A stretch of DNA of 64,000 nucleotides from Acidiflorens sp963847715 (GTDB lineage: Bacteria; Acidobacteriota; Terriglobia; Terriglobales; Acidobacteriaceae). Location: contig CAWKAZ010000026.1 of assembly GCA_963847715.1 (NCBI GenBank), positions 434,001 to 498,000 on the forward strand. Reading direction: 5' to 3'. Within the stretch, counting starts at the first letter, position 1. The number at the start of each line of letters is the position of its first letter. This document shows positions 14,441 through 22,789 of the stretch, in pieces. The translations under genes and the position numbers were made by a program. Under the pieces are notes generated by a model that did not search any database, was not told the DNA's origin, and worked only from the letters and a program-made list of their open reading frames with translations.

Positions 14441-14656
14441 CTAGGCCTTCGCGCTCTGGTCAGGTCCGGAGCAGGCTACCGTCCGCCCACAACTCCAGCA
14501 GGGTTGGCACTTCGCGTCCGCGCCGAGCGATTCGCGATTCGGACAAACTTCCCGGTGACCGCACACACGACAGGTAGGCTTGCGAAACCTGCGGACGACG
14601 ACCACTCCGAAGACCGCGTACAGCGCCGCAAGCGTCAGCAGGATAGGGGATGTCAT
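14441..14656 (-). CDS. Small membrane protein with C-terminal zinc ribbon
   Basis: 71 residues from ATG 14656. One transmembrane helix (ILLTLAALYAVFGVVVVRRF) is followed at once by a likely zinc ribbon: CRVCG at about 30-34, a Cys in REVCPNRE, and CQPCWSCG at about 52-59. No family recognised. The gene sits between the two inverted IS481 copies and has its own upstream CRP/FNR-like site, which supports it as real. No good ribosome binding site is visible. The short length leaves doubt. Confidence 0.5.
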   Translation of the reverse strand: MTSPILLTLAALYAVFGVVVVRRFRKPTCRVCGHREVCPNRESLGADAKCQPCWSCGRTVACSGPDQSAKA

Positions 14657-14713
14657 ACAGCTCTCTCAACTCTCAGTGCGCCTGCAACAGTACTAAACCG
14701 GCAAACATCCGTC

Positions 14714-14729
14714 TGTGACATTGGTCACA
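14714..14729. promoter_or_regulatory. CRP/FNR-family operator
   Basis: TGTGACATTGGTCACA fits the CRP consensus TGTGA-N6-TCACA with both half-sites perfect. It lies 58-73 bp upstream of the small zinc-ribbon gene, a position expected for a class I activator site. No CRP-family gene lies in the window. Confidence 0.6.
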
Positions 14730-14786
14730 AAGCGACGACTCGTTCTAGTGACTCCCGCCTGGAGGTGGAAGAGCGGCTCCTTTAGG

Positions 14787-16097
14787 TGTCCAGTTCCATG
14801 ACATCCTTTACAAAGCGTTCCGGGACATCCTTTACACTCGGCCCGCAGACATCGCGGGCGGAGGAACCACTGTCGAGCACGGCAGCATCGGGTCCAACTC
14901 GCAGATCAGAGTACGGCGGTAGAACACCAGGATCCGGTGTTCGACTTCCAGCAGCCCTACCTCTTTTCCGGCCAGCGCCTTGGTGATGTAGTGGCGCTGG
15001 TGGTGCAGCCGGAACTGTCCGTTGTGGTCGACCTCTTTCACTTCGCTGCCCGCTGGATATTGCCAAGCCGACTGCGACTCCCGGAACATTCGTGGACTCT
15101 TGTGCCACACTTGATCGGGCGTCTTCATCTGCAGCGCTTCATGCGGACGCACACAGTTGTATTCCTGGCGAAAATCGTTCAGCCAGTTTTGTCGTTCGCT
15201 GTCCTCGGGCCGGCCTCGGCGCAACAGCGCCGCGGTCAGGCTGCGATGAAACCGTTCCACCTTGCCTTGCGTCTGCGGATGCCGCACTCCGCTGAAGCGC
15301 AAGCCCACGTCCTGATCCATCAGCCACACCGTAAATTGACTCCAGCCCATGCGGCCTTGGGTGTTGAACCAAGGCGTGCCGTGATCCATCAGCATCTCTT
15401 CCGGTACTCCGCTTTCGCGGAAAACCCGCTCCAGTACTGCCTGTACGCCGCGCGCCTGTGTGCTCCCCGTGTTTTCCAGAGCCAGTGCATAGCGGCTATG
15501 ATCGTCCAGCACCGACAACGGACCCACTGCCTGATCCCATCCTTTCGGCCCTTTGAAGTCCATCTGCCAGAGCTGGTTCGGTTGCGCCCGCTCGAAGCGC
15601 CGCAACGCCATCGACTGCCGGTCCCACTCGCGCACCAATTGGTTCCGCAGAAAAATGCGATGAATCGTGCTTGCCGGCAACTCGATCCCTTCCCGGCGCA
15701 ACACATGCCGCAGCTTGCGTGCTCCCCAATCCGGCCGCTGCCGCCGCAACTCCACCACCCGTTGTTCCAACCCCGCCGCCGTTCGCGCCGGACTGTGATG
15801 CGGTCGCCGGCTCCCTTCCTGCATCCCGGCGATTCCGCCCGCCTCATACCTCTTCAACCAGCAATACGCCGTCGGCCGCGAGATCTCGAACTCCGCACAT
15901 AGCTCGCTCAAACTCTTTTCCCGCCGATTCGCGGCCACCACAAATCTCATCCGCTGCTCTTCCACGTCCCGCGTTCTCCAAGCCATCCCACGCCCTCTGG
16001 CACGGGCGGTTTTCTTTCCCTCCGCCCGCGATGTCTGCGGGCCAGAGTGTAAAGGATGTCCCGGAACGCTTTGTAAAGGATGTCATGGAACTGGACA
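14787..16097 (-). mobile_element. IS481-type insertion sequence, copy 2 (inverted)
   Basis: 1311 bp, same ends and same length as copy 1 but in reverse orientation. It is bounded by a perfect 9-bp direct repeat TCCTTTAGG (14778-14786 and 16098-16106), a target-site duplication. Left flank GGAAGAGCGGC, right flank GCCGCGTTGG: restoring the empty site gives a P2 palindrome stem GCGGC-TCCTTTAGG-GCCGC. Confidence 0.92.
14832..15986 (-). CDS. IS481-family transposase, copy 2
   Basis: 384 residues, the same protein as the copy encoded at 13017-14171 (HTH region, DDE core, VRPHEAL tail). Both copies are intact. Together with copy 1 it encloses 14217-14786 as a composite-transposon-like unit. Confidence 0.92.
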   Translation of the reverse strand: MAWRTRDVEEQRMRFVVAANRREKSLSELCAEFEISRPTAYCWLKRYEAGGIAGMQEGSRRPHHSPARTAAGLEQRVVELRRQRPDWGARKLRHVLRREGIELPASTIHRIFLRNQLVREWDRQSMALRRFERAQPNQLWQMDFKGPKGWDQAVGPLSVLDDHSRYALALENTGSTQARGVQAVLERVFRESGVPEEMLMDHGTPWFNTQGRMGWSQFTVWLMDQDVGLRFSGVRHPQTQGKVERFHRSLTAALLRRGRPEDSERQNWLNDFRQEYNCVRPHEALQMKTPDQVWHKSPRMFRESQSAWQYPAGSEVKEVDHNGQFRLHHQRHYITKALAGKEVGLLEVEHRILVFYRRTLICELDPMLPCSTVVPPPAMSAGRV

Positions 16098-16106
16098 TCC
16101 TTTAGG

Positions 16107-16468
16107 GCCGCGTTGGAACGCCGCGAATCGAGGCCGTTAGGCCCTGCGCTCCACGGGGGCTGAAGCCTTCTTCATATCCAACCACGACGCCGGCCTGAAG
16201 GCCGGCTCTTCCGCATCTCCCGCCCATGACGGCTCTTCCTCCGGCGACGCTTTAGCTCCAAGGAAATTGAAACCTTGAAACTCTGAAACTTTGAACTGCT
16301 TCCCCTAACTCATTGATTTATATACATCTTACGCATAACTCCTTATTCTTCAAAGATCTAGCGGAAATTTCCTCCTAAAATATTGATTCTTAAAGATCGA
16401 GATAGGAGGGGTCAGAAACAACGAAGACGAACCGGCAAAGACGAACCGATGGAAAACTTGAACGGAGA
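16107..16468. repeat. Gap of 362 bp: P2 copy b, family-A words and a degenerate ~33-bp repeat
   Basis: 16107-16212 is P2 copy b (GAGGCCGTTAGGCCCTG, GGGGCTGAAGCC, GCCGGCCTGAAGGCCGGC). 16266-16295 holds GAAAC/TTGAA words of family A. From 16304 to 16414 degenerate units of about 33 bp follow, recognisable by TTATTCTTCAAAGATCTAGCG and TATTGATTCTTAAAGATCGA, ending in AGGAGGGGTC. A related array is at 32594-32753. No gene seen. Confidence 0.7.
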
Positions 16469-18430
16469 TTAGCGGAGTTCGTGCACTACCAGAATCATTC
16501 CAGGACGCAGCGTCGCGAGGTTGCGGTTGTCGTGCTTGATGGCTGTGACCGTCGTGTTGTAGGAGCTCGCGATCGAGTAGAGAGTTTCTCCCGCTTTGAC
16601 GCGGTGATGAACTACACCTGCTCCGCTCGGAGCTTTTGCGGTTGCGGTCTGGGTTGTCGACGACGACGCCGCATGATGCTTCGACTTACTCGAATGCTTA
16701 CTCGCGACTTCCGTAGATTCCTTGCTGCGCGTCACGGGCAGGTGAACGTAGAGAGTCTTGCGTCCCGCGAGGCTATCGCCTTTGATGTGGTTCCATCCGC
16801 GAAGCATCTTCGGAGAAACACCGAAATTCTCGGCTACCGACTCGACCGTATCTCCCTTGCGGATCTTGTAGCGAGTAATCGCGCGCGCGTAAGTGCTGGT
16901 ATCACTCTGCTTGCCGGCCGCGATCGGGATGATCAACCGGCTGTTCGGGTCGAGCTGGTCGTCTCCCAGGTCGTTCGCCTCGGAGATTGCCTTCGGAGTC
17001 GTGTGATAAGTGTGCGCGATCGAGGCGAGCGTCTCATTGTCCTGCACCTTGTGATAGCGCCACCAGACGCGCTTATCGGTGGGAATCGCGGCGACAGCGG
17101 TCTGGAACTTGTCGGCGGTTCCGGCGGGCAAGTGAAGCTCGAACTCCCGATCCTTTGGCGTGGTCATCCGCAGCAGGCTCGGGTTCAAGTCCGACAGATC
17201 TTCGGCGGTAGCGTCGACGCACTCAGCCGCCAATCGAAGGTCGATCGGATAGTTGATCTTCACCGAGTCGTAAGCGACAGGCTTGTCCTTGACGACTGAA
17301 TCCAGCCCATATTGCGCCGGATTCTTGGCCATGATCGTCACAGCCACGATGATGGGAACGTAATTGCGCGTCTCCTTGGGCAGCACGTTGCGGTTGTAGA
17401 GTTCCCAGAAGTCGGCATATCCGGTGCGTTTCACCGCGCTCTGCACCGTGCCCGGACCGGAGTTGTACGCGGCCATCGCGAGATACCAGTCTCCGAACTG
17501 GTTGTAGAGATCCTTGAGGTGATGCGCGGCGGCGCGAGTGGCCTTTTCGGGATCCTGGCGATCGTCAACCCACCAGCTGCGCTCGAGTCCGTAACCTTTG
17601 GCGCGGCTGCCCATGAACTGCCACATGCCGCGAGCGCCGGCGCGAGAGACGGCTAGAGGATGGAATCCGGATTCGGCTTGCGCGAGGTAGATGAGCTCCT
17701 CGGGAACTCCCTGTTCGCGGAGCACGCGGTGAATCATGTCTTCATAGCGGCCAGAACGGGTGAGTGCGCGCTCGATGGTGCCGCGTCCGCGATTGGAGAA
17801 ATAGTTGATGTAGCCAGCGACGCGGTCATTCATCACCAGCGGCAGATCGGAATGCGTCGACTTCAGTTCGGCCTCGGCCTTGGCCTTGACCTTCAGGTCA
17901 ACCGCGGGAGTCAGCTCATTGGCTTCGTCGATCGGTGCTGGCTCAGACTTCTGCTCGGCGAATCCGTCGCCTTGCTGGAGCGCGGCGAGTTCGAGTCCGT
18001 TGATGCCGTCGAGAATGCGGTCGAGTTCGGCTTCGAGGCGGTCGTCGGATTTGAGGTCGATTCCGCTACCGAGAAGCTGGTTGAAGGCCGAGTCGAAATT
18101 CTGCTTGGCCGCCTCCAGGTGTCCAGCGTGGTAATTATCTTGTCCGGTCTGGTATTCCTTCTCCACCTTAGCAATCAGGTCCGCGACGGGATCGACCTGG
18201 AGCGCCTGCGGAGTCGCCGGTTTCGCCTGCGGCTCAGCCTTCGCGGCAGAAGACGTCGTCTTCTGAGGCGCGGGCGGATTGGCGTCGGCGAGCAGCGCTG
18301 GAGCTCCGGCTTGCGCGGGAGGCAGGAATGAGGTCGTCTTCTGAGCGCTCTGGCAGGCGAGCGTCGCCGCAAAGGTTGCCAACAATGCGGAGAGCACGAG
18401 CGCCCGATAGGAGTGAGAAAAAAGCCTCAT
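16469..18430 (-). CDS. MltD-like membrane-bound lytic transglycosylase with three LysM domains
   Basis: 653 residues from ATG 18430 (MRLFSHSYRALVLSALLATF); an ATG at 18472 would add 14 residues. Hydrophobic leader ending ATLACQS, a possible lipoprotein Cys though the lipobox is imperfect. After an Ala/Pro-rich linker, an SLT domain spans about 215-340 (IYLAQAESGFHPLAVSRAG with catalytic Glu; GMWQFMGSRAKGYGL; MAAYNSGPGTVQSAV). Three LysM modules follow (YHKVQDNETLASIAHTYH, YKIRKGDTVESVAENFG, HRVKAGETLYSIASSYN). It cleaves peptidoglycan strands, making 1,6-anhydromuramyl ends. Same architecture as MltD. Confidence 0.9.
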   Translation of the reverse strand: MRLFSHSYRALVLSALLATFAATLACQSAQKTTSFLPPAQAGAPALLADANPPAPQKTTSSAAKAEPQAKPATPQALQVDPVADLIAKVEKEYQTGQDNYHAGHLEAAKQNFDSAFNQLLGSGIDLKSDDRLEAELDRILDGINGLELAALQQGDGFAEQKSEPAPIDEANELTPAVDLKVKAKAEAELKSTHSDLPLVMNDRVAGYINYFSNRGRGTIERALTRSGRYEDMIHRVLREQGVPEELIYLAQAESGFHPLAVSRAGARGMWQFMGSRAKGYGLERSWWVDDRQDPEKATRAAAHHLKDLYNQFGDWYLAMAAYNSGPGTVQSAVKRTGYADFWELYNRNVLPKETRNYVPIIVAVTIMAKNPAQYGLDSVVKDKPVAYDSVKINYPIDLRLAAECVDATAEDLSDLNPSLLRMTTPKDREFELHLPAGTADKFQTAVAAIPTDKRVWWRYHKVQDNETLASIAHTYHTTPKAISEANDLGDDQLDPNSRLIIPIAAGKQSDTSTYARAITRYKIRKGDTVESVAENFGVSPKMLRGWNHIKGDSLAGRKTLYVHLPVTRSKESTEVASKHSSKSKHHAASSSTTQTATAKAPSGAGVVHHRVKAGETLYSIASSYNTTVTAIKHDNRNLATLRPGMILVVHELR

Positions 18431-18663
18431 ATTTTGAAAGACTTGCCAGAAGCGCCTTCCGGCCTGATGCATGCGTTCTCTATGATGAGATGGTACTATC
18501 GCAAAATTCGTTGGGTCAACGCCACGGAAGACACCCGACCCTCGTTACTTTGGGAACCGGGGCATGTTACCCCACGGCTGCAAGTGATTGCAAACAGAAG
18601 CGCGGTTCGAGGTGACCTCTTGTCTGAGGACCTCAAACCCCCCGAGCACACTGAGGAAAAAGT

Positions 18664-19644
18664 ATGAAGGCGATCCAGATTAAGCAGGTTGGCGGTCCGG
18701 AAGTGATGGAGTTGGTGGACGTGCCCGTTCCGCAGCCGAAAGCGAACGAAGCGGTGGTGAAGATTGTCGCCGCAGGCGTGAACTTTATCGACGTCTATAA
18801 CCGCGAAGGACGCTACAAGGCTCCACTGCCGCTGGTTCTCGGGCAGGAAGGTGCGGGCGTCGTCACCGCCATCGGCCCGGACGTGCAGAAAGATGGGCAC
18901 GAGGTCGCGGTCGGCGATCGAGTCGCCTACACCATGACGCTCGGAAGCTATGCCGAGTACGCGTCCGTAGCGGCCGACAAACTGGTGAAGATTCCGGCAG
19001 GAGTGAGCGAGCGCGAAGCCGCAGCAGCCATCCTGCAAGGTATGACGGCTCACTACCTGGCCTACGATACCTATCCGCTGAAGAAGGGTGAAACGGCGCT
19101 GGTGCATGCCGCGGCAGGCGGAGTCGGGCTGCTGCTGACGCAGATGGCGCACAACATCGGAGCGCGGGTGATTGCGACGGTCTCGACCGAGGAAAAGGCC
19201 AAGCTGGCACGGGCGGCAGGAGCGGACGAGGTCATCCTTTATACGCAGGTAGATTTTGAGGCCGAGACGAAGCGCCTGACCGGAGGCAAGGGTCTTGACG
19301 TGGTCTACGACTCGGTGGGGAAGACGACGTTTGATAAAGGTCTGAACCTGCTGCGTCCGCGCGGGATGATGGTGCTGTATGGAGGATCGAGCGGCGCGGT
19401 GGCTCCTTTGGATCCGCTGGTGCTCACCGCGAAGGGGTCGATCTTCCTGACGCGTCCGTCGCTAGGCGCCTACATTCTTACTTCGGCAGAGTTGCAGGCG
19501 CGCGCGGGAGCGGTCTTTGGCATGATTCGCGATGGCAAGCTCAAGCTTCGGATTGAACATGTCTATCCACTGGCCGAAGTGCAGCGGGCGCACCGGGATC
19601 TGGAAGGGCGCAAGACGACGGGCAAGCTGCTGCTGATCCCGTAA
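18664..19644 (+). CDS. Quinone oxidoreductase, zinc-independent MDR superfamily
   Basis: 326 residues. GroES-like N-terminal domain (EVMELVDVPVPQPKANEAVV, GVNFIDVYNREGRY) and a Rossmann domain with AAAGGVGLLLTQMA at about 155-168, the NADPH loop of the QOR branch. No catalytic or structural zinc cysteines are present. C-terminus EVQRAHRDLEGRKTTGKLLL is typical. Expected reaction: NADPH-dependent one-electron reduction of quinones or enals. AGGA lies 8 bases before ATG. Divergent from the transglycosylase gene, sharing a 233-bp gap without recognised repeats. Confidence 0.88.
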   Translation: MKAIQIKQVGGPEVMELVDVPVPQPKANEAVVKIVAAGVNFIDVYNREGRYKAPLPLVLGQEGAGVVTAIGPDVQKDGHEVAVGDRVAYTMTLGSYAEYASVAADKLVKIPAGVSEREAAAAILQGMTAHYLAYDTYPLKKGETALVHAAAGGVGLLLTQMAHNIGARVIATVSTEEKAKLARAAGADEVILYTQVDFEAETKRLTGGKGLDVVYDSVGKTTFDKGLNLLRPRGMMVLYGGSSGAVAPLDPLVLTAKGSIFLTRPSLGAYILTSAELQARAGAVFGMIRDGKLKLRIEHVYPLAEVQRAHRDLEGRKTTGKLLLIP

Positions 19645-19666
19645 AATCTCGTGTGGCGGGGAAACA

Positions 19667-19763
19667 GGTTTCAACGTTTCAAGGTTTCAGAGTTTCAATG
19701 GACCAACAAGAGCTTGCGTGGTCGGGATCTTTGAAACCTTGAAACTCTGAAACCTTGAAACCT
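19667..19763. repeat. Family-A hairpin array (GTTTCAA words), copy 3
   Basis: Left arm of three GTTTCAA-type 8-bp words, a 40-bp loop, and a right arm TTTGAAACC/CTCTGAAACC/TTGAAACC. The arms can pair over about 30 bp. It lies between the convergent quinone reductase and PPOX genes, so it may act as a bidirectional terminator. Confidence 0.72.
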
Positions 19764-19784
19764 GCCTTTCCCGCGCCACACAAT

Positions 19785-20432
19785 CTACCGCGAATAGTTC
19801 TTGAGGTAAGCGGGCAATTCCTGCTCGCAGCGCTCGTCGCGGATCGCGGAGCCTACCGTTATTTCTAGCGGAATCACTCCGGCCCAGGTGGGGAACGCGT
19901 AGTCTTCCTCGTCGTCGACCGGCGGACCCACTCTCACCTTCGCCGAGAATTCATTGATCGGTAGACGAAGCACCGACGTCGCTTTGAGTTCCTTTTCGTT
20001 GGGCTGGCGCGAATCGTCCCAGCGATGCGGCAGGATGTGCTCGCTCAGCGCGCGCAGGGCAGCGAGTTTTTCCGTAGGATCATCGACCAGCGTTGCGGTG
20101 CCGAGAATCACGACCGATCGGTAATTCATCGAGTGATTGAAAACGGAGCGGGCGAGGACGAGTCCATCGAGCAGCGTGACCGTGATGCAGACCGGGACTC
20201 CCTTGTCGAGATTGCGCAACATGCGGCTGGCGGCCGAGCCGTGAATGTAGAGCATGTCGCCGTCGCGTCCGTAGGAAGTCGGGATGACAAAGGGCTGGGC
20301 ATCGGAATTAGCTACAAAGCCTACGTGGCAGAGGAACGCCTCATCGAGAATCTGATTAACGGCATCGCGGTCATAGACCGCACGCTGCGGTTCGCGCACT
20401 ACGCGGGTGCGCGGAGTTGGATTGTCGGACAT
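19785..20432 (-). CDS. Pyridoxamine 5'-phosphate oxidase-related flavin protein
   Basis: 215 residues with a split-barrel flavin-binding fold: DRDAVNQILDEAFLCHVGFV, PFVIPTSYGRDGDMLYIHGS, and SVVILGTATLVDDP. This is the NimA-like branch of PPOX proteins (flavin- or F420-linked, also called nitroimidazole-resistance related). Actual substrate cannot be read from the sequence. Convergent with the quinone reductase gene. Confidence 0.82.
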   Translation of the reverse strand: MSDNPTPRTRVVREPQRAVYDRDAVNQILDEAFLCHVGFVANSDAQPFVIPTSYGRDGDMLYIHGSAASRMLRNLDKGVPVCITVTLLDGLVLARSVFNHSMNYRSVVILGTATLVDDPTEKLAALRALSEHILPHRWDDSRQPNEKELKATSVLRLPINEFSAKVRVGPPVDDEEDYAFPTWAGVIPLEITVGSAIRDERCEQELPAYLKNYSR

Positions 20433-20533
20433 GAAGAAAATTTCCTAGGCAGGCGCCAAGAATGGTGAACTAGCAAAGTTTAGCAGGTCGAAGGAGTCCG
20501 GTTCTCAGAGGCTGTGTCAATTACTGTGCTGTG

Positions 20534-20737
20534 CTACAACAGTCCGCCGGTCTGTACCGCCAGAACGTTCAGTGCCATCTCCAGCTTCGTGATGGCTTCG
20601 CCGAGTTCGGGATGGGTGCCCACCTTCTGCTGCAGTTCCTTCAAAATCTTCTGCGCGCTGGCAACATGCTCGGCGGCTTCGTTTGGATTCTGCGACGGAT
20701 TCGGTTCGGCTGGCGTGGGCATGATCGTTGTCTCCAC
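20534..20737 (-). CDS. Small protein of unknown function
   Basis: 67 residues from a GTG (an ATG follows five codons later). After a Pro/Asn-rich start, residues 20-60 look helical (AAEHVASAQKILKELQQKVG and LGEAITKLEMALNVLAV), a possible two-helix hairpin. No family recognised. The opposite strand has a longer shadow frame but lower coding quality. The gene is divergent from the VWFA gene at 20786. Confidence 0.5.
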   Translation of the reverse strand: METTIMPTPAEPNPSQNPNEAAEHVASAQKILKELQQKVGTHPELGEAITKLEMALNVLAVQTGGLL

Positions 20738-20785
20738 TGTACAACTTAATTCTATACGGGATCGTCTCTATATAAGTCGTTCCAT

Positions 20786-22006
20786 ATGCTCAGAATCGGC
20801 CCATTGTTGCTGATGCTTCTGCTGCTTTTCGGTGCTGCTGTCGGTCAGCAAGAGCCGAGTTTTAGGGCGCAAGGTACCCTGGTGCCGGTGCCGACGCTGG
20901 TGAGAGATGCTGCCGGGAACGCTGTCTACGGACTGCAAACGCAGGACTTCATCGTCGAGGATGATGGCGTCGAGCAGACGATTCATCTGGACGAGGCAGC
21001 GCAGGCAGACCCTATCTCGCTCGTGATTGCGGTCCAAGTCGGGCGCCGCGCTGAGCGAGAATTCAGCCGGATGGCGGGGCTGGCGGCCATATTTGACCCA
21101 GTCCTGAACGGGCCAGGGAGCGAAGCGGCTTTGCTCCTGTTCGATAGCAAACTGAATCTGGTTCACGATTTCACCAGACACGCGGAGGTCCTCGAAGAGG
21201 ATCTAAAGAACCTGGAGCCGGGAGATCACGGAGCGGCGATTCTCGACGCCGTAACCTACGCCGCGAAAATGCTGGGCAACAGGCCGGAAGGCCGGCGACG
21301 CGTGCTGCTACTGATCAGCGAGACCCGCGACCATGGCAGCCATTTCGCCAAGATCGATGATGCCGTGAGATTGGTTGGAGTTACGAATACTCTGGTTTAC
21401 GCCCTGCCGTTTTCTCCGTATATTTCGCAGCAACTGGATACCGTCCGGGGCAGCAATCGCGACGAATGGGGGGCTAGCGTCGACTTCATCGAAAAACTTG
21501 CCGCCGCGCGACAGGCGATGAGAAAGAACACGGCAAAGGCCCTTGCCTCAATGACCGGCGGAGAGTATGAGCTGTTCGCCACGCGCAAGGGCTTTGAGTC
21601 AGACATGATTAGCTTTGCCAATCATCTCGATAGCCGCTATCGGTTGAGCTTTGAGCCGAAGAATCCGCATCCGGGTCTGCATCGGATTCAAGTCAAACTA
21701 GGCACGCGGACTCGCACCAGACGGTGCTCTTCAGAAGCGTTTATTGGGTGGCGGACTCAGTGCGCTGAGTCCGATCGTCAGCTAGTAAAGACGAAACGTC
21801 ACTTCGATGTTTACTTTAGTTGCCACGGCCTCACCGTCTCTTTGTGCCGGGCGAAATGTCCACTTGCTTACGGAGTCAATGGCCTTTTCATCCAGCCCCA
21901 GCCCGAGTGGTCTTGCGATTTGCAGATCTGTGGGCATTCCAGCGGCACTGATAACCAGATACAACACAATCGTTCCCTGGTATTTCGCTTTTCGGGCCTC
22001 CTCTGA
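20786..22006 (+). CDS. Secreted VWFA-related acidobacterial protein (probable frameshift near the 3' end)
   Basis: 406 residues as read; signal peptide LLLMLLLLFGAAVGQ. It matches the acidobacterial VWFA-related domain: VPTLVRDAAGNAVYGLQTQD, FIVEDDGVEQTI, a degraded MIDAS-like strand (ISLVIAVQVG), and the end SRYRLSFEPKNPHPGLHRIQ. After residue ~306 the frame turns Arg-rich and runs 225 bp into the convergent TonB gene. A one-base shift near 21702 restores HADSHQTVLFRSVYWVADSV and a stop at 21766-21768, much closer to the usual family ending, so 21768 is probably the true end. Function unknown. Confidence 0.78.
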   Translation: MLRIGPLLLMLLLLFGAAVGQQEPSFRAQGTLVPVPTLVRDAAGNAVYGLQTQDFIVEDDGVEQTIHLDEAAQADPISLVIAVQVGRRAEREFSRMAGLAAIFDPVLNGPGSEAALLLFDSKLNLVHDFTRHAEVLEEDLKNLEPGDHGAAILDAVTYAAKMLGNRPEGRRRVLLLISETRDHGSHFAKIDDAVRLVGVTNTLVYALPFSPYISQQLDTVRGSNRDEWGASVDFIEKLAAARQAMRKNTAKALASMTGGEYELFATRKGFESDMISFANHLDSRYRLSFEPKNPHPGLHRIQVKLGTRTRTRRCSSEAFIGWRTQCAESDRQLVKTKRHFDVYFSCHGLTVSLCRAKCPLAYGVNGLFIQPQPEWSCDLQICGHSSGTDNQIQHNRSLVFRFSGLL

Positions 22007-22675
22007 GTATTCCGGGTCGGGCTGGTAGGTGGGATGCGGCGGTGACATCCCGCCCCCATTCTTGATGGGGTATACAGGCCCAGCCATTTGCGCGGGCGCC
22101 GGTTTGCCTTCCTGTTTGGCGAAGTAGGCGCGCCAGTAGTTTGGCGCGATGTCCATCATGGATTCGGAGTCGGCGAGAAAGACGGCGTGCATCGTTGCCG
22201 TAACTGCGGCTTCATCGGCTCTCTCGCTGGGCAATTCGATTTCGATCTCGGCCTTGAGATTGCGAAGTGCCTTTCGCAGATCTTTTTGCTGCTTGTCCTT
22301 AGGATTATCGAGCGTCGTCAATTCGTCGACCGGTTTGAGCTGATCAAAGATGCGGTGAATGCGACGGCCTTTGATTGTTAGCAGGCTGCCGTGCAGTTCG
22401 ATTTTCTGAACTTCAATCTGGCCATCGAGGGTCCATGGGCCGACGCGGGCGCTCGTCTTGAGGGATCCGTCCGAATGAAAACTCAAGCGTTCGCCGCCGT
22501 AGAAGCGACGGAGCGTCAGGACCTTGCCGGCGTAGTTGGAATTCAGTTGCTTCTCCAGGTCGCTCGCCCAGGCGAAGGATGTTAGCGATAGGAGCAATGC
22601 CAGCGGGACGGTGAATTGTCGTTGCGAGAAGAGCGAACGGGGGCGCGGGTGGGAGATGTTCTTTTGCATGCGCAC
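21782..22675 (-). CDS. TonB-family protein (C-terminal TonB domain, secreted)
   Basis: 297 residues with a signal peptide (FTVPLALLLSLTSFAWAS). Residues 40-195 are unknown. The C-terminal TonB domain is at about 215-297: PDPEYSEEARKAKYQGTIVL, LVISAAGMPTDLQIARPLG, and KAIDSVSKWTFRPAQRDGEA. Because the N-terminus is a cleaved signal peptide instead of a TonB membrane anchor with a Pro-rich arm, this is more likely one of the acidobacterial energy-independent TonB-domain proteins than a true TonB. Convergent with the VWFA gene. Confidence 0.82.
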   Translation of the reverse strand: MRMQKNISHPRPRSLFSQRQFTVPLALLLSLTSFAWASDLEKQLNSNYAGKVLTLRRFYGGERLSFHSDGSLKTSARVGPWTLDGQIEVQKIELHGSLLTIKGRRIHRIFDQLKPVDELTTLDNPKDKQQKDLRKALRNLKAEIEIELPSERADEAAVTATMHAVFLADSESMMDIAPNYWRAYFAKQEGKPAPAQMAGPVYPIKNGGGMSPPHPTYQPDPEYSEEARKAKYQGTIVLYLVISAAGMPTDLQIARPLGLGLDEKAIDSVSKWTFRPAQRDGEAVATKVNIEVTFRLY

Positions 22676-22789
22676 AGGGACATTCCGGTATCGGGGTGAT
22701 CTTACGATAAGTCCGCGTAAATTTCGAATTTCCTGGGCCTGCCGGTTCGAGCCTGCCGGGAGGAATGTCCGCCCCGCACGAGCGCGTAG

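Noticed and set aside
12906..16097. A functional composite transposon carrying cargo
   Set aside because: Only copy 2 has a target duplication, and the outer ends show no shared duplication; two separate insertions into P2 fit better.
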